From positions 1-64,000 of IMG/VR virus record IMGVR_UViG_3300043409_001462: a DNA stretch of 64,000 nucleotides. The stretch is one strand, 5' to 3'. Position numbers and translations under genes: made by a program. Below, in pieces: positions 42,320-53,200 of the stretch; the first letter of the stretch is position 1; every line of letters begins with the position of its first letter. Source of the DNA: a virus. The notes beneath the pieces are model-generated. The model ran no database searches, was not told the origin of the DNA, and worked only from the letters and a program-made list of their open reading frames with translations.

Positions 42320-43369
42320 ATGGCATTACCCACACGTGGTACGTTAGGACAAATAGTTGTTAACAATGGTTACAACTATCAATGGACTGGTGTAGGCTGG
42401 AACAATATTGGTATAGCCACTATTACTGTTGGTGCGACCACAATCAATTCTACATCTTTATCAACTGGTACCACTACAGTAAACTCTACTGGAGTATCAG
42501 CTGGTACAACATCATTAACAACTACTGGTATTACAGCTGGTACTACTACAGTAAACTCTACTGGAGTTGCTGCAGGTACTACTACCTTAACGAGTTCAGG
42601 AGTAACAGCTGGATGTACTTCTATTACATCTACTGGTATTACAGCTACATCCGTAGTTTCAAATTCTGTATCTGTTGGCGCGACCACAATTAATTCTACT
42701 GGAGTTGCAGTAGGTTGTACTTCTATTTCCACGGTTGGTGTTTCAATAGGTTGTACTTCAATCACAACAACTGGTATTGTAGCAACTTCGTTAACAACTG
42801 GTACTACTACTATCAATTCTACTGGAGTTGCAGTAGGTTGTACTTCTATTACATCTGTCGGTATATCTGCAGGAGATACAGTTTTAACAACTGGTGGTAT
42901 GAGTTTTGGTACAGGTGCAAACAGTAGCGTAGTAAACTCTACTGTTGTTTCTGTTGGTACTACAGAAATACGTAACGATAGAATTACAGCTGGTAGTATC
43001 GTAATCGGTCAATCTAATAATATCGTTCTTGGTAATAGTACTGTTAACAGTGTTATTTCATCTACATTCATATCTGTTGGTGATGGTGTAATCAACTCTT
43101 CGTTCTTCACAGCAACGTCTAACAATGCGAATAACTTAGGTGGCGTTTCGTCTGATTACTACATAAACACTTATGGTAATTACGTAATAAGTGGAGTTCA
43201 TACATATAATGCTAATGTCGCAATAAATAGTCGTATTATAATTGGAGGTAGTGCAGGTAACACGTGGGATTTACTTACATCTAATGGTGTATCTAATAGC
43301 GTGTTTTGGGCTAATATTGCAACAGTAATTACTTCAACAGGCGCTAGTTTGGACGGTGGGGATTTCTAA
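42320..43369 (+). CDS. tail fibre with Thr/Gly repeats and a cysteine ladder
   Basis: A 349-residue protein. It begins GTLGQIVVNNGYNYQWTGVG, then about eleven repeats of roughly 12 residues such as STGVAAGTTTLT between about residues 45 and 195, consistent with a beta-helix shaft. Four repeats carry GCTSI, placing cysteines at the same position in the coil. The rest (NLGGVSSDYYINTYGNYVIS) resembles other fibres here. Ends SLDGGDF. Late motif follows its stop. Confidence 0.68.
   Translation: MALPTRGTLGQIVVNNGYNYQWTGVGWNNIGIATITVGATTINSTSLSTGTTTVNSTGVSAGTTSLTTTGITAGTTTVNSTGVAAGTTTLTSSGVTAGCTSITSTGITATSVVSNSVSVGATTINSTGVAVGCTSISTVGVSIGCTSITTTGIVATSLTTGTTTINSTGVAVGCTSITSVGISAGDTVLTTGGMSFGTGANSSVVNSTVVSVGTTEIRNDRITAGSIVIGQSNNIVLGNSTVNSVISSTFISVGDGVINSSFFTATSNNANNLGGVSSDYYINTYGNYVISGVHTYNANVAINSRIIIGGSAGNTWDLLTSNGVSNSVFWANIATVITSTGASLDGGDF
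42440..42890 (+). repeat. tandem Thr/Gly coding repeats
   Basis: About eleven imperfect in-frame repeats near 36 bp, rich in ACT and GGT codons, encode the beta-helix of the fibre. They also create open frames on other frames and the other strand, which are shadows. Confidence 0.75.
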
Positions 43370-43372
43370 TTA

Positions 43373-43380
43373 AATAAATA
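43373..43380 (+). promoter_or_regulatory. putative late promoter (AATAAATA)
   Basis: AATAAATA four bases after the previous stop and 19 nt before the next fibre ATG. Confidence 0.5.
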
Positions 43381-43399
43381 ATAAAAAAAGGATTCCGTA

Positions 43400-45652
43400 A
43401 TGGCACGCAATACAATTCAAGTTAGACGTTCGGCGACAAATAGCATCACTAGCCTTCTTAGTGGTGGTTCGCTTGCGGCTGGTGAATTAGCATATACCAG
43501 TAATGGTGTTTTACTTTACATCGGTGATGCGAATAGCGTAGGTACACCTATCCGTATCGGCGGACAGATGAATCCTGGTGTTCTTACTGCTAATCAAGCT
43601 CTTGTTGCTAACTCTACACTTGGTATCGATAAAATTATAGTTGCAAATCTTGCAATTAGTAGAATTACTGCAAACGGCGAATTTGGAACTCCTGGTTATG
43701 TGTTGGCTACATCTGGTACGCTTGGTAATGCTTACTGGACTTCGTCTTCTGGTTTCGGTGTAGATCCTTTCGCTTCTTATGTTTGGACAAACACACATAC
43801 ATTTAGTAACTCAGTTACTTTTGAACAAACAATCATAGGTACATCATATAACTCTGCTAGACTTGGTGGTCTTGAGGCTGGTCAGTATGTTAATTCTACA
43901 TATCTAACTACCAATTTTCAATTAAGTGGTAGTGCGCTTTCTGATAATGTTGCTTCCCTTACAGCAAACAATGCTACTAATTTAGGTACGCAACCAGCTA
44001 CTTACTTTGCTGCTAATTCTGCTCTGAGTAATTACACAAATACTGCTAGTTTACCTGGATTTATGTCTACGAGAGCAGCTAACAGCGCCAGTTATCTTGG
44101 TGGTGAAGCAGCTACTTACTTTGCTGCTAATTCAGCTCTTGGTAATTATACAAATACTGCTAGTTTACCTGCATATATAGCTACAATATCTGCTAATAAT
44201 GCGAGTCATCTCGGCGGTCAGGTAGCGACTTACTTTGCTGCTAACTCTGCATTAGCAAACTATACAAATACTGCTAGTTTACCAGCATATATAGCTACAC
44301 AAACAGCATATAGCGCCGACAGACTTAATGGTCAGTTACCAACGTATTATACAACTAACTCAGCATTGTCTGGGTATGTTGCAACAATGACTGCAGGTAA
44401 TACTTCATTTGTCGGTGTAAGTCCAGCTTCTAGTATTGTTAATGCAACAACATTAACTGCAAATCTTAATAATTACGCTGCTCTTGCTGGTGCAAATTTT
44501 AGCGGTGTTGTTAATGCATACTCTTACAAAACTGGTACAGGATACGGTGGAGCTGGTGGCCCAACAACTACAGGCGCTATAGTTAATACAACTCATATCG
44601 CTATCGGTAACAGTAGTGTTAATGGTGCGATAACAGCTAACTCTACTAATGTATTTTTTACTGGTGTTGCATATAATGCTAACGTCGCTGCATATATCGG
44701 TACCGTAGCAGCTGCAGATGTTGCACCTCGTTCTGAAGTTGTAGCGTTAATTTATGATGCTTCTTATGGCGGTGCTACTCAATCATACGTTGATACAAAA
44801 GCTGCTCAAGCTTATACTAATGCGTTTAATTATGCGAGTATCAACCATAGCCTTGCTATAGCGAACTCTGTAACAGCATACACTAACGCTTTAGCTGTTA
44901 CGCTTACAAGAAATGCAACGTATACTGGTAATAATATATTCAATGGCACTATAGCAACATTTAATGCTAATATTGTTGCTTCTAATGCATCTTTTTGGAA
45001 TCTTAATGTTACTGGCAATTTAAATATTTCTGGTACACTAACTACTATCAATAGTACAGAACTTCAAATAAAAGACAACAGTATACTTCTATCTGATTCA
45101 CAAGCTAATTCGTCAACTTATACAGACGCTGTTGATATTATTGTATATGGTCAATTTGGTAATACTTCGAATACTTGGTATTCTGGTTTATATCGTGATT
45201 CTTCTGCTAGTCTAGGTCGAACTAATCCTAACTTAGGTGTTTGGAAATTATTTTCTGCAAAAAGTGGTACTGGTGATAATTCTATATCTAATTCTACTGT
45301 AGCTGCGATGACAGCTACTGAAGGAGATGTCAATTATAAACTAGGTATATTAACAGCTTACCTTGAACCATATGGCGAAACTGGCAGATTTGTTGCTAAT
45401 GCTACTTCTATTTCAATAACAGCTAACAGTACTGTTAATGTAAATATTTCTGCCAATTCATTAGTACTAAGTAGTCCGTTAGCAGCTGTAAGTGGTGGTA
45501 CTGGCATTAACACTTATAGCGTTGGTGATATGCTTTATGCTGCCAGTTCATCAACATTTACTAAAATATCTGTTGGTACTCCTGGTCAAATACTACAAAT
45601 ATCAGATCAAAACCTTCCACGTTATGCAGATTTGGATGGTGGCTCGTTTTAA
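43400..45652 (+). CDS. tail fibre with 38-residue repeats
   Basis: A 750-residue protein. The N-terminal head motif is IQVRRSATNSITSLLSGGSL then AAGELAYTSNGVLLYIGDAN. Three to four repeats of about 38 residues (residues about 190-330) contain AANSALGNYTNTASLPAYI and NASHLGGQVATYF. A helical Ala-rich hinge (SYVDTKAAQAYTNAFNYASI) lies near 460. The C-terminal 200 residues include STELQIKDNSILLSDSQANS, a conserved fibre segment, and end RYADLDGGSF. Confidence 0.72.
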   Translation: MARNTIQVRRSATNSITSLLSGGSLAAGELAYTSNGVLLYIGDANSVGTPIRIGGQMNPGVLTANQALVANSTLGIDKIIVANLAISRITANGEFGTPGYVLATSGTLGNAYWTSSSGFGVDPFASYVWTNTHTFSNSVTFEQTIIGTSYNSARLGGLEAGQYVNSTYLTTNFQLSGSALSDNVASLTANNATNLGTQPATYFAANSALSNYTNTASLPGFMSTRAANSASYLGGEAATYFAANSALGNYTNTASLPAYIATISANNASHLGGQVATYFAANSALANYTNTASLPAYIATQTAYSADRLNGQLPTYYTTNSALSGYVATMTAGNTSFVGVSPASSIVNATTLTANLNNYAALAGANFSGVVNAYSYKTGTGYGGAGGPTTTGAIVNTTHIAIGNSSVNGAITANSTNVFFTGVAYNANVAAYIGTVAAADVAPRSEVVALIYDASYGGATQSYVDTKAAQAYTNAFNYASINHSLAIANSVTAYTNALAVTLTRNATYTGNNIFNGTIATFNANIVASNASFWNLNVTGNLNISGTLTTINSTELQIKDNSILLSDSQANSSTYTDAVDIIVYGQFGNTSNTWYSGLYRDSSASLGRTNPNLGVWKLFSAKSGTGDNSISNSTVAAMTATEGDVNYKLGILTAYLEPYGETGRFVANATSISITANSTVNVNISANSLVLSSPLAAVSGGTGINTYSVGDMLYAASSSTFTKISVGTPGQILQISDQNLPRYADLDGGSF

Positions 45653-45668
45653 ATGATGGAGATATATT

Positions 45669-45995
45669 ATGAATGAAGAATTTATTAACACTTACATTGA
45701 AATGAACAACAAGAAAATTGAAGAACTAACTCGTTCTGAAATACTTCTTCAAACAAGGATAGTTATAGCCGAAAAGGCTGTTACTAAATTAAACGACGAG
45801 AAGAAAAGCTTTTCAGACGATTTTGAAAATTTCAAAGAAGTACAACTTAATGTTCAAAAAGAATACAGTGAGAAGAACAAAGAGTTGTTTAATGAAAATC
45901 AGGATTTAATTAATCAGAAAAAAATGTTATTGCAGGAAATTGAATCGTTGAAACAAGCAATCACTTTGGTTTCGGAGAATCAAAAAAAGAAGTAA
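45669..45995 (+). CDS. coiled-coil protein between fibre genes
   Basis: A 108-residue, almost wholly helical protein (KIEELTRSEILLQTRIVIAE then KAVTKLNDEKKSF, NKELFNENQDLINQKKMLLQ). Strong coiled-coil character, no beta repeats. It lies between two fibre genes and may be a chaperone or trimerisation helper for them, like the small genes beside T4 fibres; that is inference. A 14-bp palindrome TCGGTATATACCGA follows at 46000. Confidence 0.62.
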   Translation: MNEEFINTYIEMNNKKIEELTRSEILLQTRIVIAEKAVTKLNDEKKSFSDDFENFKEVQLNVQKEYSEKNKELFNENQDLINQKKMLLQEIESLKQAITLVSENQKKK

Positions 45996-46028
45996 TACCT
46001 CGGTATATACCGATTATGAGGATGCCAT

Positions 46029-48851
46029 ATGGCTGATAATAAAATTTTAATTAAGCGCACGAACATCCCAGGTCGTGTCCCTAACACCACCAATTCATCT
46101 AATTCGATGTACATCGCAGCAGGTGAATTTGCGCTTAACATGGCGGACAAACAGCTATACACGTCAAATGGCTCCTCATTAATTACTATTGGATCTTCTC
46201 CTACAACATTAACGCTTGCTGATTCTTTACGTATTGGTTTAATTGAAACTAATTTACTGCTTATTAATTCAACAGCTGTATTTACTGGTAACGTTACTTC
46301 TAATACATTAGTAGGTACAGGTTCTATTTCAGTTCAAAATACTACTAGTAATTCAACAATAAGTCCAACAACGATTTATGTTGGTAACAATATAGCTAAT
46401 ATTTCATTGGACGTAACTGGTGGTGTGAAAACTATTCCAATTAGCTTTGCTAATATCAATTCTTCTGGTGTTGCAACAATACAAACTACTATCAATCACG
46501 GTATTACTCTTGTTACTCAGGCTAAACTATACGTAAATACTTCACAAATTTCTTTGAATACTGCGAACTACAGTTCTGATTATAACCCAGCTGGTTTTAA
46601 TATAGTCGCTATACCATCAGCAAATAGCGTAAAGGTTAACATACCTACAGCTGAATTTAAATATAGATGGGGTGATAGAACAATCACCTACATCAATAGA
46701 AATTTACAGGGTGTAGTTACCATCCTCACAAAAGGCGCTCATGGTTATCAAAATGGTGATAAAGCATACACTACTAATGTTAAGTACGACCCAAATAAAG
46801 CACCATTTACATTTCTAGATAATGTATTATTACCTGTACCGAGTACGCTTACTGTAGTAGATGATTTTACTGTAAATTACACTCAATCTGATTATTCTAG
46901 TGTTTCTAGATCAATTCAAGGAGCTAAGTTTACTTTAGCTGCTGTTGAACCTGTAATAGTAGGTATTCCTGAAAGAGGGCAGTATTTTGATAAAAAAATA
47001 GTTATTATTAGAGTTACTAGTTCAGTAGTATCTAGTTTTAAAGTAGGCGATCCTATAACACTTTCTGGTCTTCCATATCAACCAAATAGGGGCGATCATG
47101 ATAGAGTTGCTTCAGAAAGAGGAACTTATTTTAATAACGTAACTCAAATTTCTCCTTCTTATTTGAATAAAACTTGGTTCATTAAAGATATTGTTATTAA
47201 TAATGATAATACTACCTCTATTTCTATTTTTATAGTAGAAGAAGATCGATTGAAAAAGTGGTATTTTACTGGTGGTTTAAACGAAATAACTATAGGCGCT
47301 GGCGCATACATCTTAGTAAATTACACAGATACAGGCGTATTGACCAATACTTCTCAGCTTTGTCCATATTTTGCTAATAGTTCTATTGGCGGTGAAATTT
47401 ATGCAACAAACCCAACAGGTATTACTATCAAAAACGGATCAAAATTAATCTATGTTCTTGATAGCGCTGTATACGTTGGCAACAATACTATTGGTAATAT
47501 TATTGACGTTTCTGGTTCAAGAGTTTTTAAACCTACAGATGTAGAATCTATTATACCACCAACTTATATTGTTCAAGCAAGCACTGCTTCTTTAAACGAA
47601 GGCGGTACTGTAATTTACAGTATCACTACTTCTAATTTTGGTACAGGAACATTATACTGGACGAACTCTGGAACTACAATCGGTGCCGACTTTACAGATG
47701 GAACTAACTCAGGTACGATAAGTATAGTTAATAATTTCGGTACGATTAGTAAAACGTTAGTAAATGATTTTACTGCCGAAGGATTAGAAACTATTATATT
47801 AGAACTTCGCACTAACTCTACTTCTGGACCTATAGTTGCAACATCAAGTACAGTATCAGTTATCGATACTTCTTCTCAAACATACGCTATTGCCGCAAGT
47901 TCTTCTTTCAGAGACGAAGGTCAAACTATTACATTTACTGTGACAACACAGGGCGTTCCAAACGGAACTACTTTGTATTATAAAAACGTTGGTACGACAA
48001 TTGCAGCTGACTTTGATGATGGATTAAATTTTGGTAGCTTTAATATAAACGACAATAGTGGCACTGTCGTTAAAACAGTACGTAACGACTTTACTTCTGA
48101 AAATCAAGAAAATATTCGAATAGAAATTCATACTGTTTCTGTTGATGGACCTACAGTTGTTACTTCAAGTACGGTGCAAGTATTTGATACTTCTATTCCA
48201 ACATACTCTATTGCTGCTGATGTTAACCCAGTCGCAGAAGGTAATAAGGTTACATTTACTGTAACAACTCAAGGCGTTCCTGATGGAACTACTCTGTTTT
48301 GGACGAACTCAGGAACCACTACTGCAGCTGACTTCTACGAAAATACAAATTCAGGAAACTTTACTGTTTCAAATAACAGAGGAACAGTATCTAGAATTCT
48401 ATATTATGATTTACTCACAGAAGGATCCCAAAGTATTATATTCCAAGTTCGAACAGGTTCGACTTCTGGAACTATTGTCGCCTTCTCAGTACCAGTAACA
48501 GTAACCGATACTTCGATCGCAACTAGCCCATACTATGGAATAACACCAACAACTTATAGTACAAGCGAAGGAAACTCAGTTTCTTTTGACGTTTACGCCG
48601 AACAAACTCCAAACGGAACCACTCTTTATTGGACGAATGAAGGAACATCTACTGCGGCTGATTTTACAGACGATTTAAATTTTGGAACTGTTACTATTAA
48701 TAGTAGCCATGGTACTGTGGTCAGAAATATCAGACAGGATAGTTTGACAGAAGGGTCAGAAACATTTATATTTGCGTTAAGAACTGGTTCTATTACTGGA
48801 CCTATTGTTATTATGACAACTCCAATTACTATAGCCGCTAACGCTACTTAA
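46029..48851 (+). CDS. tail fibre with four Calx-beta-like repeats
   Basis: A 940-residue protein. The N-terminus (KILIKRTNIPGRVPNTTNSS then IAAGEFALNMADKQLYTSNG) is the shared fibre head. Residues about 135-500 are a beta-rich non-repeated region. Residues about 512-940 hold four repeats of about 105 residues, each with S-x-x-EG, GTTLYWTNSGTT, AADF and TEG, resembling Calx-beta domains that bind calcium and occur in adhesins. It probably contacts a cell-surface glycan or protein. Confidence 0.7.
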   Translation: MADNKILIKRTNIPGRVPNTTNSSNSMYIAAGEFALNMADKQLYTSNGSSLITIGSSPTTLTLADSLRIGLIETNLLLINSTAVFTGNVTSNTLVGTGSISVQNTTSNSTISPTTIYVGNNIANISLDVTGGVKTIPISFANINSSGVATIQTTINHGITLVTQAKLYVNTSQISLNTANYSSDYNPAGFNIVAIPSANSVKVNIPTAEFKYRWGDRTITYINRNLQGVVTILTKGAHGYQNGDKAYTTNVKYDPNKAPFTFLDNVLLPVPSTLTVVDDFTVNYTQSDYSSVSRSIQGAKFTLAAVEPVIVGIPERGQYFDKKIVIIRVTSSVVSSFKVGDPITLSGLPYQPNRGDHDRVASERGTYFNNVTQISPSYLNKTWFIKDIVINNDNTTSISIFIVEEDRLKKWYFTGGLNEITIGAGAYILVNYTDTGVLTNTSQLCPYFANSSIGGEIYATNPTGITIKNGSKLIYVLDSAVYVGNNTIGNIIDVSGSRVFKPTDVESIIPPTYIVQASTASLNEGGTVIYSITTSNFGTGTLYWTNSGTTIGADFTDGTNSGTISIVNNFGTISKTLVNDFTAEGLETIILELRTNSTSGPIVATSSTVSVIDTSSQTYAIAASSSFRDEGQTITFTVTTQGVPNGTTLYYKNVGTTIAADFDDGLNFGSFNINDNSGTVVKTVRNDFTSENQENIRIEIHTVSVDGPTVVTSSTVQVFDTSIPTYSIAADVNPVAEGNKVTFTVTTQGVPDGTTLFWTNSGTTTAADFYENTNSGNFTVSNNRGTVSRILYYDLLTEGSQSIIFQVRTGSTSGTIVAFSVPVTVTDTSIATSPYYGITPTTYSTSEGNSVSFDVYAEQTPNGTTLYWTNEGTSTAADFTDDLNFGTVTINSSHGTVVRNIRQDSLTEGSETFIFALRTGSITGPIVIMTTPITIAANAT
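47563..48845 (+). repeat. four tandem Calx-beta-like coding repeats
   Basis: Four in-frame units of about 320 bp. Recurrent peptide landmarks are LYWTNSGTT, AADF and TEG. The units are diverged in sequence, suggesting old duplications. Confidence 0.75.
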
Positions 48852-48860
48852 GGATGATAA

Positions 48861-50222
48861 ATGGCTAACAATTTTTCTTCTATACTATCTTCTGATCACT
48901 TAGCAATTGAAACGCTCAGTGAACTACTGGATGGTCAGGTAGATCAAACTGCTAATAGTTTATACGCTAATGCTAGTATAATCAGCATTGGTAATTCTTC
49001 TGTATACACTTATATTACACCTTATGATTTTACTACTTCGAAAGTTACAATAGGCACCGCTTCTGCAAACGTAGTTATAGATCCATTAAGTATTAATTTA
49101 AGTTATGCTGGACGTAATACTTCTATTACTCCATTCAATTCTACTTTTGCTGGTTTATTAACAGCTGAAAGTGGTATTTTTGTAACAGGACAAACATATC
49201 TTGGTCAAGAATTATATGCTAATGGTATTGCTGGAAATAGCGGCGATGTACTTGTAGCTTCTGGCGCTGGTCAATACTGGTCAAATTCAGTAAACAATGC
49301 AATAAATCTTGCTGGCGTTCCTTCTACTTCTTATGTTAATTCTACTGGTACCTATACTATCAGCGGCGTTCATACACATATTGCAAACCTAGTATTTGGT
49401 AACTCTACCGTTAATTCTACTATGTTTGCTAACTCTACCAATGTATTCTTTACTGGAATTTCATATACAGCAAACAACTCTATAAATCTTGGTGGTGAAC
49501 CAAAATCTTATTACGCTGCGAATAGCTTATTAGATAACTATCTAACGCTTTCTGGAACAGCAGCTAACGTTGCTGAATTAACTGCTAACAATTCAAACTA
49601 CCTTGGTGGTATTGCAGCAAACGAATATATGTTGCTGACTACTCTTCCAGGTTTACAAACTAAAGCTGCTTTGGCAGATGACGTTCATAAATTAACAGCT
49701 AATAGTTCTGATTATCTTGGTTCTTATGCTGCAGATCAATACGCATTCGCTAACGTTATACCTACACTTCAAACTAAATCTGCATTACCATATGATGTTT
49801 CTCAATTATTAGCAAATAGCGCTAACTATCTTGGTGGTTTATATCATACTTTATACCCTACTAAATTTAATAATTCTATCATTACTGGTGTTTATACATA
49901 TAATGCAAATGTTCAGTTAAGAGCAGCTTTATGGGCTAACGGTAGTCCTGGAGCTCTTGGACAAGTACTGGCTGCAGATGCAAGCGGTAACGTGTTCTGG
50001 CAAACTACTAATGGTCAATCTATTTCTGTAAATAACTTTGTTGTTACTGGTAGAGTTGTAGCAAATTCTTTCGTTGGTGAAAAAGGATTAGTGTTAACGT
50101 CAAATGGTAATGGTGTTTATTGGTCTGATGTTAGCACTACAGGCGCAGGTACTTTCGATGGGGGTACACCTTTGTCTTCTTATATAAATAGTCCAAAACT
50201 AGACGCTGGCGGAGTGTATTAA
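48861..50222 (+). CDS. tail fibre protein
   Basis: A 453-residue fibre. Repeats of about 38 residues (ELTANNSNYLGGIAANEYML, KLTANSSDYLGSYAADQYAF) resemble those of the 43400 gene. The C-terminal part carries NGQSISVNNFVVTG, a module shared with four other genes, and NGNGVYWSD. Ends KLDAGGVY. Overlaps the next gene by one base (TAATG). Confidence 0.68.
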   Translation: MANNFSSILSSDHLAIETLSELLDGQVDQTANSLYANASIISIGNSSVYTYITPYDFTTSKVTIGTASANVVIDPLSINLSYAGRNTSITPFNSTFAGLLTAESGIFVTGQTYLGQELYANGIAGNSGDVLVASGAGQYWSNSVNNAINLAGVPSTSYVNSTGTYTISGVHTHIANLVFGNSTVNSTMFANSTNVFFTGISYTANNSINLGGEPKSYYAANSLLDNYLTLSGTAANVAELTANNSNYLGGIAANEYMLLTTLPGLQTKAALADDVHKLTANSSDYLGSYAADQYAFANVIPTLQTKSALPYDVSQLLANSANYLGGLYHTLYPTKFNNSIITGVYTYNANVQLRAALWANGSPGALGQVLAADASGNVFWQTTNGQSISVNNFVVTGRVVANSFVGEKGLVLTSNGNGVYWSDVSTTGAGTFDGGTPLSSYINSPKLDAGGVY

Positions 50223-53200
50223 TGGCAATTCAAATTCAATTTCGCAGAGGAACAGCCGCCCAGTGGGCTTCTGCGAACACTACACTTACGCAAGGTGAAC
50301 TTGGACTAGAAATAGACACAAGCTATTTTAAAATTGGTGATGGAAATACTGCTTGGACTAATTTAGGTTATGCTATATCACAGCTAGCAAATAATGCTAC
50401 ACATGCAAATAACTCTGCATATCTTGGTGGACTTATTGCTACTGGTTATCAAACCACTGCAGGACTAGCAGCTAACGTTGTTACTTTAGAAGCTAACTCT
50501 GCAACTTATCTTGGCGGTAACACAGCTGCTACGTTAAGAACATATACTGATGATAGAGCAGCTAATGCATACTCTAATTCTGTTTCGTATGTAGAAACAC
50601 AAATTAGTGGGAAAATTGCAAATTCTATTACAGCTAACTCTGCTACTGCTTACACTAACGCTGTAAACATAGCTGCAGCTGATGCATCAGCAAAAGTTGG
50701 TGGTGTTATATCTTATGTTGGTGTTGTAATTGGTACAGCTAATACTGCTATGGTTGCAAACGCTGAAGCTGCTTATACTAACTCTACAATATTCGCTTCG
50801 AACGCTACTAATATTAATACTGGTACGTTATCTGAAACTCGTTTACCATACCGTATGAACCAAAATGTTCGTACAACAGATAACGTTACATTCAATGATA
50901 TGGCGATTACTGGTAACTTGACTGTTACTGGAAATACTACAATCGTTGGCGCAAATAATCTAGTAGTTAAAGATTCTGTTATCAGTCTTCATACACAAGC
51001 TAACCTAGCTGCATGGACTTCGAATGATGGCAAGCTAGTTGGTGTTGCTTATCATTACTACGATACACAAGATCGTCAAGCTCTACTTGCGATGAATCCA
51101 TCGAATACATTTCTTACATATTACAAAACATCAACTGACGCTGCTATAGCTGATCCTACTGGTACTGATCTTGGTACTATTCAAGCTGATACTTTCTATG
51201 CTGGTAACTCTACTGTTTACTCAACAGTTAATGCTACTGTATACAGCGGAACAGCGAATAACGCATCATACTTAAATGGTAATTCAGCTGCAACGTTAAT
51301 ATCTCTTAGTAGCACATCGTATACGAATGCTGTTTCATATACAGATACCAAGATCGGTCTAGTTAACACAGCTATCACAGCTAACTCTTCTGCTGCTTAC
51401 TCTAATGCTGTACTTTATGTCGACAACAAATTATACGTCAACTCTGCTCAGTTGTCAAGCAATTTATCAAGCTATCAGACGACAGCAGGATTGAGCGCAA
51501 ATGTTGCTACTCTTACATCTAACAGTGCATCGTTTATAGGAACATTACCAGCTGTCAATGTTGTTTCTAATTCACAGTTATCTTCGAATCTAGCTAACTA
51601 CGTAACAACAACTAACCTTACAAACAACCTAGCTAACTATCAAACTACTGCTGGGTTAAGTTCAAATGTTGCTACTCTTACATCTAACAGTGCATCATTT
51701 GTTGGTGCTGTATCGGCTGCAAATGTCGTATCAAACGCCCAGCTTGTAGCAAACCTAGCTAACTACGCGACTACTACTGCAGCTACTGCATATGCAGCAA
51801 CAGCCTACTCGAATGCTGTATCTTATGTTGATGCTAAACCATACGTAAATACATCTCAGCTTTCATCTAACCTAGCTAACTACCAAACTACTGCTGGTTT
51901 GTCAGCAAATGTTGCAACACTAACTTCTAACAGTACATCGTTTGTTGGCGCTGTATCAGCTGCTAACGTTGTATCGAACACTCAGTTATCATCTAATCTA
52001 GCTAACTACCAAACTACTGCTGGTTTGGCAGCTAATGTCGCTACTCTTACAGCTAATAATAGTAGTTTTATTGGCGCAATATCTGCTGTTAACGTTGTAT
52101 CTAATTCTCAATTAAGTTCTAATCTTTCTGGGTATGCTTCATTAAGTGGTGCTACTTTTACTGGCGCTGTTCAAATTTCAAATAATTTAACAGTGTCTGG
52201 AAATATAACTTTTTCTGGTAATAGTGTTTCTGTTGGCGCAAATAGTTTAGTTATTCAAGACGCTGTTATCAGCCTTCATACTAATTCTAGTTTGGGTGCG
52301 TTATCTTCAAATGATGGTAAATTGATTGGTATAGAATATCATTACTATGATACTTCTGATAAACATGCATTACTAGCAATCAATCAATCAAACGCTTTTC
52401 TTTCATATTATAAAACTGCAACAGACGCAGCTATCGGAGATCCTACTGGTATATTACTTGGTACTATTCAGGCGGATACATTTTACGCTGGTAACTCTAC
52501 TGTATACACCACAACAAACTCTACAATTTATACTGGTACATCTAACAATACTTTATACGTAGGAACAGTATCAGCAGCCAACGTTGTATCTAATGCACAG
52601 CTAGCAGCTAACCTAGCAAACTTTGCTTCTTCTGGTTCTCTTTCAGGATACCAAACAACAGCGGGATTAGCAGCTAACGTAGCAACCTTAACATCTAACA
52701 GCACTAATTTTGTTGGTACTGTATCTGCCGCTAACGTTGTATCAAATAGTCAACTTAGCTCTAATCTTGCGAATTATCAAACTACTGCTGGCTTGTCAGC
52801 AAACGTAGCTACGCTTGCATCTAATAATGCATTGTATCTTGGAGGCGTAGCAGCTGCTTCATATGTTAATACTACTGGCTCTTATAGTATTACTGGCGTT
52901 CATACATATAACGCTAATATAGTTATTAGCACATTAGCTGGTATTTCTACTAATGGAACATTTGGTACATCTGGGCAGGTATTGACAACAAACGGTTCTG
53001 TTGTTTACTGGGCACCTACAGGCGCTGGTAGCTTTACTAATGGTCAATCTATTTCTGTTAATAATTTTGTAATTTCTGGAGTTATCACAGCTAATTCTTC
53101 TAATGGTACTGCAGGTCAGGTATTAACATCAAACAGTACTGGTGTTTATTGGGATGCGCCAGCTGTATCTATAACTGCTGCTAATGCTACTTCACAATCA

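Noticed and set aside
42379-42816. Open frames on other frames and the other strand within the Thr/Gly repeats
   Set aside because: Short-period coding repeats keep several frames open by chance. The proteins are low-complexity echoes of the repeat.
46000-46013. Perfect palindrome TCGGTATATACCGA before the 46029 fibre gene
   Set aside because: It could be an operator or small hairpin, but a single 14-bp AT-centred palindrome with no second copy or T run is weak evidence.
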